From a virus: 64,000 nt of DNA. This document shows positions 23,101 through 35,100 of this stretch, piece by piece. Numbering within the stretch: position 1 is the stretch's first letter; the number at the start of each line of letters is the position of its first letter. The notes under the pieces are model-generated. The model was not told the origin of the DNA and did no database searches. It saw only the letters and a program-made list of their open reading frames with translations. The stretch is from positions 49,888 to 113,887 of the IMG/VR virus record IMGVR_UViG_3300033571_025639, one strand, 5' to 3'. The position numbers and the translations under genes were made by a program.

Positions 23101-26100
23101 AATTGTGACGCATTACGGAAAGTATCAATATCACGAATACTATTCAGTTTATTTATAATATCTTGATTATATTTCTTTTTAAGTAAATATAGCGTTGATA
23201 TATTTTCGCTAGCTCCCAAACCATCAAAATCCAAACTAGAATCATTAGCTCCAAAAATTTCCATAGATGATCTATCATTATAGATATTACTTAATTTTTC
23301 AGCAGTTCTAGCAACTGATAAATTTTCAGATCCTTTTTCAAAGGTTGCCTTTGTTGGATCAATTGCAAAATCTAATGATTTTTGGAATGTTATTCTGTTT
23401 TCATTATATTTTTCTTTTAATGAAGAAGCATTTTTTTGTATCCATTCAGCGCCATTAGCTGAATAACTTTCTGGCGGCACAAATGTATCACCACCACCAG
23501 ATTTTATAGCAATACCCTTACTTGATGCATTAGTACTCACTATAGAATAAGATCTACCCAAACTACCACCCAGTCCAGCACCTCCAGCAGTACCAGCAGC
23601 TGCAATAGCTAAACCTAATGGTATTCCGGCACCTAATGTGCCGATTGAAATAGCCGCTGCCGATAAACCCGCCAAAGCTCCTACTCCGATACTAGCATTA
23701 GACAATATTCCATAAATTTTTAAAATATCTTTAGTATCATCATCTGATGAAAAAGCGGATGGCTTAAATTCTTTATTTGTAGATAATATAAGACCAATTG
23801 GTTCAGATGTTTGGCTAGTTGGCTTATACGGATCACCACCAACAGCAGATGGAGGATTTCCGTTAAAACTTCCTTCCGTATTCCATAAATTAGCTCTTAA
23901 AGTATTATTATTAAATTCTATTAATTTTTCTCTATAAAATTTATTATAATCTTTTCTACTAACATGATCTTCGTTAAATGTATTGCTATTAGTAGCATTA
24001 GATAATACAGCACCAAGTTGACCCATTTCGTTAACGTCAAAACGAGGATTGCTATTATCATATGCATAACCATTGGAAACCATTACTATGTTTGGAGCAC
24101 TACCTGCCATGATAGCACTGTCTGAGTTAGCCTTAATACTACTCTTACCAGAATCATAAAAATCTGCTTCTGGTGCTCCTGCCTGAGATCTTATGGTTGT
24201 TCTGGGACCTTTATAAACATACTTAATTAATGCTGTATTTAGATCATTCTTAACAAATTTTGGATCCAAATATTTTTCTTTTGTACTTTCTAAATTTTCA
24301 GTATCTTTAAATTCGTTTTTGGTTAAGTTAGACACATAGCCACCGGAAGCATAATACCTAACGGATCCACCGCCACTATACTTTTTACTATTAATAGCAT
24401 TTAATAGTGGTAGATTAGCCTGTGTTGCTGCTCTATTAACCACAAATTCTCCAGGTGTTAACATTGCTGGAACAGTATCTGTTCCTTGAGGAGCAAAATC
24501 AATACCCATGCCAGCAGCAGCATAAATTACTCCTCCGGATGCTTTACCAACAGGAGGATTTGGATTTTTTGGTATTTTAGCATTAATTTCAGAAACATGA
24601 TTATTAAGATCTTTGAGTTGAGCACTATCGAAGCTTAACACTGTACCTTTAAGAGCATCAACTAAAGCCTTAGCCGATTTATTAGCAAGCTGATTTGATA
24701 AAGTTTCATCCATTCGTGCTAATGATTGATTAGCTAGTGATTGTAAATTATTGGCTTGTTTATATTCTTGAATCGCTGATTGTGTTGCTGGATCAGCTTG
24801 TGGATTTCTTAAAGTATTAAGAACTTGCTGGAATATTGGAGAAACACCCACCCCAGATTCTTGCAACATGCTTTGTAATACATCGGCTTTTATGCTATTT
24901 CCTTGTTGAGAATTACCTAAAAACGGCAATATATCTTGTAGAGCACCAAGGGTCTCTTTTCTGTCATTAGCAAATGCTGCTTGAGCAGCTTTCATAGCTT
25001 CAAATCCAGAGGCACCCTGATCTATTGCTTCTCTATAGGCTTTTTGAGCACTTTGTGAATCTCTAATATCATTAATTTGTCCTCTCATATTATTATTTAG
25101 TCTAGCAAAAGCACCATTCAAAGAATTGAGTTCTTCTGGTGTACTTGTTACTAGTTTTTCAATAAAACTAACTCTTCCAGACTGTTTTTGTTGTGCTTGT
25201 TCTATTTTATCCATAGCTTCAGCGGCAACATCTGTACTTTCAGCCAACATTTTTAATGCTTCTATATTTTGTCTTAATGCTGTATTAGTACTAACCATCT
25301 CTGTTTTGAATTTAATAACATCCTCAGCTCCTGTTGCACCTCTAGCGCCAGCAGCATTAGATGCGACTTCTAGTGATTCACGTCTAGTATTTAACGAAAA
25401 AATATTATTTTCAATATCAGTAATATTGGTAGATCCACCAGTAAGAGCAGATACTTTTGCGTCTCTTATAGTTTTTGCATTAGTTGAGTTATTGGTTTGT
25501 CCTAATGCTTTATTTAAATTAAGAGTTGCAGATAATTGAATATCTTGAGATTTTATTAATCTACTATTTCTACTAACTTGTAGATCTGTAATTTTATTAA
25601 TATTATCGCTATACATATTAAGTGCATTTTGATAATTTTCTAATGCTTTTACGGCAATGTCTTGAGCTTGTTTTGCGGTATCTACAACTTTACTTAGTGA
25701 ACCTAGTTTATTATTTAGATCAGCAAAATCAATTTTATTATCACCTTCTGTTCGCAATCCTTCTAATGCTTTAGATACTTCTTTACTTAGTTGATCTGAT
25801 AGATCTGGTGGTAATGATAATCCTTCTAAAGCACTTTTAACTTCACGATCAACTTTAGTAGCCAGTACTTCGTTATTTATTCCTGGTCTTTCTCTTAAAT
25901 TTTTATTAAGTGTTGACATTACTGTTGATTCTATAGTTTCGCCAACTCCTAATAATCCTTTCATTACTTTAGCATCAGCACCAAATAATGATGCAGCATC
26001 TCCTCTTGCTTTTTCAACCTCTGGCTCAGAATAAGCTCTTTGGTTTTGCAAAATATTTGCTGTTGCTATCTGCGACTTGCCAGTTTGAGCTTGTCCAGTA

Positions 26101-29100
26101 AGTGCCGAGGATAAAAGGTCAATATCATTTGTCATTTGACTAAGAGAGAAGCTAGCTTTGCCAATAGCTTGCTCCATATTAGCAAACATTCTTGTAAACG
26201 AACGACTGAAAGTATTAGTTGTATTCTCTAGATCTTTTTGTGCCAGAGCATTTTGTGTTGCTGCAATTTTTTTCCTTACCTCAGACTCAGCGTATGCTTG
26301 CATAACGCTAGCTTTCCTAGATTCTCTTTCTTTTTCTTCGATACCGATCATATTTTCTATGGTAAGTATTTCTTGTTCTGTAGCAGCATTTGATCGAGCT
26401 ATTGCTTCTCTATGTAGCTTCCATTCAGCACTATTTTCACTTACTAATTCATTAATATCTGTTCCACTTTTAACTTTACTCTCAAGTAATTGCATTGTAG
26501 CATTAGCAGTATCAGCAAAAGCCTTTGAATTGGCTTGAGCTTCTGCTGGTATAAGTCTTTGAGTACTAGATTGTGTTGCTTGAGCTGCGGCTTCAGATGG
26601 ATTAGTAAAATTACCACCTAACATTTGTCCATATGACGTAGTACGCATGTAGGCTATTGTTCCTTCTTTCTCCAAAATTTTTGACCTCGCAGCTGCTCCT
26701 TGATTACCTTTATTTTCGAAAAAGAAAGCATCGAACATATTAACCCAAAATGCTTTTGCCGTATTTCTATCTATTGATAGACTATTTTTAACTTGATGAG
26801 TAGCGTCTAATAAATTCTTAGTAATTTCTTCTTGCAGTTTTATATTTTTAAGATCTGTACCAAGTTTTTCCAAACCTTTGGATACTTTTTCCAAACTTTC
26901 AGCCGCTTTGTTTGTTGCTAATTTTTTCTCAAATTCAATTGAAGCATTACGAGCATCCATAAAAGCTTGTCCAGCAGCTAGTGCCGCTGTAGTTAAGAGA
27001 GAAATTGGGCCTAGCAATCGAGTCATTGATGGAAACATTTCCATTATATTACTACCGATCATGGTACCAGTAGCCAACATATTTGTACCACCCTGCAAAC
27101 CAGCAGATAACTGAGCATTAGAAGAACTAGTCTCTGGATTAATCTGTTGTGCAATTAGTGAACCTGCCATTTGTAGACCAAAAGCCATGCCGATGCCTCT
27201 GGTAACACCACTTCCTGCGCCGCCTCCGGGACCAGCTGCTCCGGCAGCCATGGCGGTGGCTCGTGCAGTATTGGCTCTATCTCTTGCTTCTTGTTCGGCC
27301 ATGCGCAATGCTTGAGCACTTAATCTGCGCATCGCATTTCTATCGCCAGACACACCTCGCTCCGCGGCCAACTGTTGTCTGATTTGAGCGGCTCTCTGCG
27401 GTATATATGTCATGTCCATTTGAGCTAAAGTATTACGATCCTTCATACTCTGTTGAATATATCTTTGAGCATCATCTCCGGTTAAACCAACAGCACCAAG
27501 GTTGACTCGTCCACCAGTCACTTGAGTAGTTGCTTGTTCGTAAGATTGTCTATTAATTCTTCCTGCTCGTCTTTGTAGTCTTTCTTCAACTTGCTCATCA
27601 GAATATCTTCTTACTGTTGCTCCTCTACGAGTTCTAGTTTGAGATGCTAGTCTATTCCTCTCTGTTTCTGTCATTTGTTGACGTAATATATCAGCTCTAA
27701 AGTCTATTTTTTGTAAGTCTTGTCCACCTAAACTACCTAAAGAAGCTCTAGCTCCACCCGGAGTATCTACAGATGCTCTTCTTGCTCTAATATCTCGGTC
27801 GGCTTGTTGTCTAATGTTTCTTAACATACTTTCGGCAGCAGCTATCTGTTGAGCAGAGGCTCCTGCTATTCTGGCTCGTCTAATATCGGCTTCTGTGGCT
27901 TGAATAGCTTGAGCGTAGGTTGCCTGAGTTCCTCTTTGCATAAGTCTTGCGGTATCTCCTGATGTGACACCAAGATCTTGTAATACTGTTGCTAGTTGTC
28001 CTAATTGCTCATTAACAGTATTAACTACTCCAACAACTCTTTGAGCTTCAGCATCATTCATTCCACCAAGATTCGGCCTAGCTGCTGGTGGTGGATTTAA
28101 TAATCCTCCGATAAATAATCTTTGAACAGCTCCGCCAGTTGCAAACTCTTGAGTGCTAACTGGACCACCAACAGAACCACCATTCCTAAGTCCCAAAGCC
28201 TTAGTTGCTTTTTCTCTAATAATAAAACTACCAACCGGCAAATTAGCAGGAATACTATCACTAGTGCCAGTTCCTGGCCCCTTAATTACACTAATACCAC
28301 CACTAGCAAAACGACTCATGCCATTACGGTCTGCTTTATTCATTTGTGCTAATTTACCGTATCCTATTGCTCTTGCTGTTTCTGGTGGAACATAGGCTTC
28401 TCCATTACTAACTAGTGCCGGCACAGTATCCGAGGAATGTCCACCACCAGCAAATTGAGCCATGCCACCAACGGCATATTTTCTTCTTTTAATTCCAGCC
28501 CCACCCAATAGTTCTGTTAATGTAGAATCTAATATTGATTGTAATCTATCGTCTAATCGTGGAAGATTTTCGATTAAAGTTGTTAAAAATTCTTCTTTGC
28601 CGCTATCTTCCATTCTATCAATAACTTCTTGAGTAGTTCCAAACTTTGGCCCTCCCTGAAGCAAGGCTTGGTTGATCTTGGGATTAATTGGCCTATACTC
28701 TCTGGCTCTTCTGGTAGTTCTAGCTTGCATATTCAACGCAGAGAGATCTTTTGTCATATCCACAGAAACAGGAGTAGCATCTCTAGAAGAATCACCCAGA
28801 GTACGGTAATAATTTGAAAGCATTTGATCCATAGATCTTGACTTATAACTCCTACCATATACAACATCAGCACTAGAATATCCACCATTTGCTGTCAAAG
28901 CATCAAAAGCATCAGCTAAATCATTATTATCTCCAGAAAATAAAGATGACACTCTGCTTCTATATCTATTAAAACTATCTGCTGATTTTGTTCTTAGTCC
29001 TTGAAATAGCTGATGTGTCATTTCATGATACAGTACGTCGTTCTTAGTGTCGCTAGAGTATCCCATAGAGGAAGCAAAACTTAAGGTTCCTCGACCAGTA

Positions 29101-32100
29101 GTTGCGGAAATGGCTTGTTGCTCAGACAAAACCGACTTTTCTGCTGCAGATTTGACCTTTGATAATTCGAATGATCTCTTTTTTAAGCTGTCTAACTCAC
29201 CATTAGCTTTCTGATATGCATTACTATCAAAAGAGAAACTACCGTCATCAAAAGTTTCAGTCGGTGTTTTGGTAATCTTCTTAATTTCTTTTTCTTTTGT
29301 TTCTATTAATTTTTTTAATCCATAAGCTTCTTGTTTTTGTTTTTCTCCATACCCAGATTTAGATAGATCATAACCTTCATACGGCCTAACTCCAGTTGCA
29401 TCTCTTTGGAATTGAGCAGAGCCGTACCCGGATAGACCTCCTCCTCTTTTGCTTGCTCCGAAATCTAGTTGTAATGGTAGAGCAACAGTTAAATCTTCTT
29501 GTGGCAATCCTACAAACTTAGCAAAATCTGACATTCTATCAAAGAGCGTATCGCGACTAATTTTTTCTTTGAATGATGCTGTAAATCTAGCCTTATCAAA
29601 TGGTTGCTGAAAAGATTGTTTAACTTTATCATCATCAACCATTATTCTTTCATTTTTAGGATATTTATCCCATGCTAATTTAGCTCTTAAGTTTTCTTCA
29701 GCTGTTTGTTGGTCTTTAGCATAGGCCTTTGATATGCTAGGGGGAAATATAGTTTCTCCGGTTCCAAAAACTTCTTTTGGTTTTCTGGTTTTAGTTGCCG
29801 CTCCACCGGCCATAAATTTTTGAACCATTCCACCACGGTTTAACATTTTTACAGCCCAATCCATATTGAGCGATTCAAGAATGTTACCACCCTCCTCACT
29901 GTTGTCGTTAGCCTCTATATTTTTTACTTTAAATTTAGAATTTCTTGGTAGAATATATTCTACTTCTATATCATAATCGTCAGCATAATTTTCATCAGCT
30001 CTACCTTTGCCCAAAGAATCAGCAATGAGTCTCTGATTTGTTTTTCTTATTTTTGATTTGTCTCTGTTAATCGTATCTGTCTTGGCTCTCTCTGGATTTA
30101 ATCCTTTGGCTTTTTTATTCGTTTCTATTGTCATCATGCCTGTTCTTGCAAAGCTTTCTGCTGTAGCTGGCACCTCTGAAGTAGACAAGAAAGAAGGGAT
30201 GCTAACAGTTTTTCCAACTAGTTTTTTTGTATCTTCTAGTTTATTAACTTTTACGCCAGCTGATTCTATAAATAATTTTTGCTTACTAGCTCCTATGCCA
30301 CTGTATAATTTTTCTGGTAATGAAAATTGCATCGCAGCATCTAATGATCCAACAAAAGAAGATAGTGGCTTATCTACTGCTGGACCAAGCTTTTTCCTCT
30401 CTGTTTTATTCAAACCTGACGTATCGGCTAATGACTGACTCAAGTCATCTTTCTTGCCAAGAGCAGTATTAATAGCTGAATCTAAGCCTATTGCCTGATA
30501 TGCTCTAACGGCATCTAACATATCGCTAATGCTATAGCCTTTATTAGCAGCTAGCCTTTGAGAATCTTTTCCCTTTAGTTTTTTAACTTTGTCGATATAT
30601 TCAATATCTTTTTCTAGAGAACCCACAGACACATCAATATATTCTCTATTCGGAGCGAAACTAACTATGCTTTTTGGTCCAACCTTATCCATATTCTGTT
30701 GTTTATTTCCCGGTCCCAAATTTCCCTTATATGCTTTATTTAGTGCTTGTTTAACAACACCATCATAATTTCCTGTTATATCATATATTTGATTTTCTTC
30801 AATTAACGACTTAAGATAGTCAGAAATGCCAGATGGAGCTTTGGGTAAAACTATTTCTTTTTTGGTCTTTTCTTTTTTTTGCGGAGTTTTGCTAGCTAAA
30901 AACTCTTTGATAGAAGATATTCTTTCTTTAACTTCTCTGATTCCAGCATCTTCCATGAAAGGGGCTGATTTACTAAATGTACTAACTGGAACCTTTCTTT
31001 GAAAACCAAATAAGTCCAATGTAGAATCGAGCAAAACTAGTTCTTTATTAAGGTCTTTTGGTGACTGCTGCTGCATTCTTTTAACCCAGCCACCATCAAT
31101 AAATCTTTGGATCAAACCACCACTATTTTTAGCTTGTGCTACTCCACCAGCCATAAAGCTTTGAACAGCTCCGCCATTATTAAAGCCTTTCACATTTTTA
31201 AGATATGTAACAATATTATCTTTTATGGTTGATGGACCAGCTAGTGTTCTCTTAACATCAGTTGGTATATTAGGAGGTAGTTTTGGTTCGAATTTTTGTG
31301 AGACTCTACCAAGACCAGTCATAAAATCAAATCCTCTACCCTTTGGAGATCCTACTGCCCCTAATCTTCTTATAAATGCTTCTAATAAACTACCTTTAAG
31401 TGATTCTATATCTTCTAATGATTGTGTATCTTCTTTTAGCTTTTTAACTCCTCTATATCTATAAACATCAATTCCTTCATCGGCTCTTTTCCTAGCAACA
31501 GATGTATTTCTTTTGTCGTCATCAACGAAAATAGATCCTGGAGTTAGTTCTGCCGCTTTAAGTTTTGCAATATCCGATCCTGAAACGTTTGGTCCACCAA
31601 ATCCTTTGAACTGGCCAGCTTGTATTGGCAAACCTTTGCTAGTTAACCATGTTTGAATTAAAGGAAGTGTAGCTTTTGGTCTTGCTGTTATTACTCGTAT
31701 GTTTTTTAATAGTTCTGGTTTTTTAGCTACTAAAGACGCTAACTGACGACCTAGTACACTTAGTTTAGCTTTACCCAGAGCCTCGGTCACTTTGGCAGTA
31801 TCCGAAAATTCACTAAATCTTGGTTGCTTCGGATCTGCTAAAATTTTATCAGCACCAAAAGCTAATGTTCTATCAAAATCTAGTGCTAGTTCTCTACCAG
31901 ACTCAAATCCTCCCAATATCATTCCAACTCTTTTCTTTTGAGCAGTCATCTCTGATCGTTTTTCTTTTTGAGCTTGTTGCATTGGTATAGTGCCAATAGC
32001 TTTATCAAAACTAGCATCTATGCTACTAGCTCTTTTTTGATTTTTATATATTCCACTATAAATACTGACTGTATGTTGTTTAGTTGGATCTTTTAATCTA

Positions 32101-35100
32101 TTATCTTGTATAGTTTGAGTTACTGGTTGGGCTGCAAATGCACTTCCAAATAGTCCAGCAGCACCAAATACTAATCCTTTAGCTGTTGCTTTATTTCGTT
32201 TTCTTGTCTCGCTAGCTTCTGCTTTCTTTGCTAATGAGGTTTTTTCTTTTGTAAATTCTGCTAGAATAGCAGCTTTACTTGCTGCTTGTTGTGGTGTGGG
32301 TTTGGTTGTTTTTAAAGCGGTATATACATCTGTTGCTCTAATACCTCCAACAGCAGCTGCTCTCTCTATGCCCAAGAGTTTAATAATGTCTCCGGTTGAA
32401 GCTTTGACTGCTGGAGTTGCTGTGCCTCCTTCTTCAAATCTTTGAGTAGCCCCACCAGAAGATCTTCCCAGTCTCTCAATTTTAGGAAGCATTCTAGCGG
32501 CTCTTCGTCCTAAAATCGCTTCGTCTCTATCTCTCTGTTCCCTTAGATACTTAACTCTTTCTGCAACATCGAGTGGCGTTTTTGCAGTAACACGAGCTGG
32601 TAGCGTTGATAGTTCAGCAAGTGTTGATGAGTATCTTCCTGCTCTTCCTCTTCCTTTCTGGGCATTTTCTTCTATTCTTTTAAGAATAGCATCTAATAGT
32701 TTTGGTCTTTTTTGTATCGTCGCCATATAAGGCTTTAAATAAGCTATTCCTTCTGGAGTCAGAAGTTTTTTCATAGCTTCAACATCATTGCTCATAATGG
32801 CTGCTCTAGCAGCAGTACCGCTAATTCCGTCTCTGGCTATTTGTATTGACTTATAGCCCAGAGAGAGATTTCTACTCACAGCAGCGTCTGTTTTATCATC
32901 CCCCATATATGCAACATTACCATCGCCTTTTGGAACAATATAGGAGTCTTCTTGTCCTTCAATCTTAAAGGCCTTAGGAAAAACTCCTGGAGCAATTCCT
33001 TTTGGCGCAGCTGAGATGTTGAATCCTTTTGATCCTAAGACTGCTTGAGCCATTCCTACTGCTGATGGCCCAGTAGATGATGTTTGAGGCAAAATTGCTG
33101 TTCTTTCTTTCTGGTCATCTCTATTAAAAGGATCTATAGGAGTATTTCCAGAAATATATATCACAGTGTCTTCTGGACTAATTTTACTTTTCTTAGCCCC
33201 TTGCATAATTGCTTCGACATGACCAGCTGTGGTTGGTCTTAAAGCTCCTTGAAAGACTGCTGTTTTTTTCGGAGTTCTTACATTTGGAGCACCAATTCTT
33301 TTACCAGTTGCAACATCGGTTGTTATAACCCTTTTGGGATCAACCCCAGAAACTTCAGAAGCTGCTAACCATGCTTCATCTATGCCGGTATCAACGGGTG
33401 CGCTCTTAGTAGCTCCTGGTTTGCGCTTAAATAGTCCGTAGTTACGTCCAGATGGATCAGGTATTCCGGATTCTGATCGTCTGTCTCTATCATCTCTTCT
33501 AACTAAAATTGCATCTTGACTAGCTTTAGATCTACTAGAAAGATTTCGTATTCTATCAGACGCTATTAAAGAAGCAGCATTTCTAGGACCCAATACTGAA
33601 GTTGTATCAATAACTTCATCTAGTCCTTCTAAGTCACTAGGAACTCGTATGGCTTTTCTAGTTGTCTTGCGGAGTCTAGCATTATCTGCTTCTTGAGATC
33701 TTGAACCCCCGTAAGCTGCTGTAGTTTTACCACTTGCGGCAACCCCAAAAACGGTTCTTAGTCTGCCTATAGCTCCAGACTTTCTTCTTTCCGCTACTAG
33801 ATTCGACATATAAACTTTATATTCATCGAGCTTAGCAATGCCCATCATTTTCATTTGAGCAGCAACGATTGGATCTTCTTTCCAGTCATCAGAATCAATA
33901 ATTCCAATAGTACGAGTACGACTAACTGGTTTTACTTCTCCACCAATGGGAAATCTCTGAATAGATCCACCAAGATTTCTTCTGCGAGATATTGCTAGTT
34001 CTGTAGCTTTATCATAAGCTCTTTCTTCTCTTCTTCGAATATTTCTTGGATTTTGACTTAATCCAGTTAATTTTTGAGTAGATTCCTGTCTGTCTTGGGT
34101 TCCTTTACGATCCCCTCTCGCTATCCTTTTCCAGACAATATCTGCTCTATTTTCTAAATATAGTTGTTTATCTGCTGATAATAGAGGCCAAAAATTATTA
34201 GGAATATTTTTAAGATCTGAATCTTTTACTAATGGTTTCTTAGGAATTTTTTTTGTAATAGTATTAGCAAAAATTTGGGACGTAATACCATATGCCAGAT
34301 CCGATAACTTTATTCTATCCAACGATCTTCTACTGCTTTTTTCTAAATGACCAGACAATAAAACTTTCGGATGACTTATCATCCAAGCAGCAAGTTTAGA
34401 TGAAATAGTCCCTGAGCCAGAAGACTTCAATGCTTGGTTTGTTAATGTTGGTAAACTAAGTAGTATTGGAGATTTTTGTGATATTCCAATTTCATCAATA
34501 ATACTTTGTAATTGTTTATTGCTTGCTTCAGATATATCTGGTATCTTAAATTGTTTTTGCGCAACATCAAGACTGGGTGTAAGTTTACTGGATCTAGTGG
34601 GGGTATCTCTTGAGATACTTGAGCCTTTAGCCCTGACCTTTCTATTTAAATATTCTCTAAATTGAGCTGGGGTTAGTGGGGTGCTATTTCCGAAATGGGC
34701 CAGGTCTGTCTTACCTGGATACTCTTTCCATGATTCAAGGGCATTATCTGGTGGTTTTTTCTTATTTTTAGATTTTACACTTTTTACTATTCCTGATTGA
34801 TTAGTAGGATTTCTTTGGTTAAATCTTTGTATATCTGATGAATATCTATTCACAGAGGAACTAGGAGTAATTCCTCCGCTATTCCTATTCAAAGAGTGTA
34901 AATTACTAACCCCAATATTTTGTACAGCGCTCTTTCTCATGACAAACTCGCCAGGAGTTAACTTTGCAGAAACAGTGTCTCCATTACCAAAACCAGTAAC
35001 ATATCCACCAGCAGCAAAATGTCGAATTGGACCACCCTCAGAGGCTCTTTGTGTCGGCGCTCCTCTAAATCCTCTTCCAAAACCACCAGCAAACTGAGTA

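Noticed and set aside
28491-33923. Inteins as the explanation for enzyme-like inserts in the tape measure
   Set aside because: No Cys/Ser start block, TxxH block or His-Asn end was seen around the modules. Boundaries are glycine-rich linkers, and the HExxH, HAD and P-loop motifs are not intein features.
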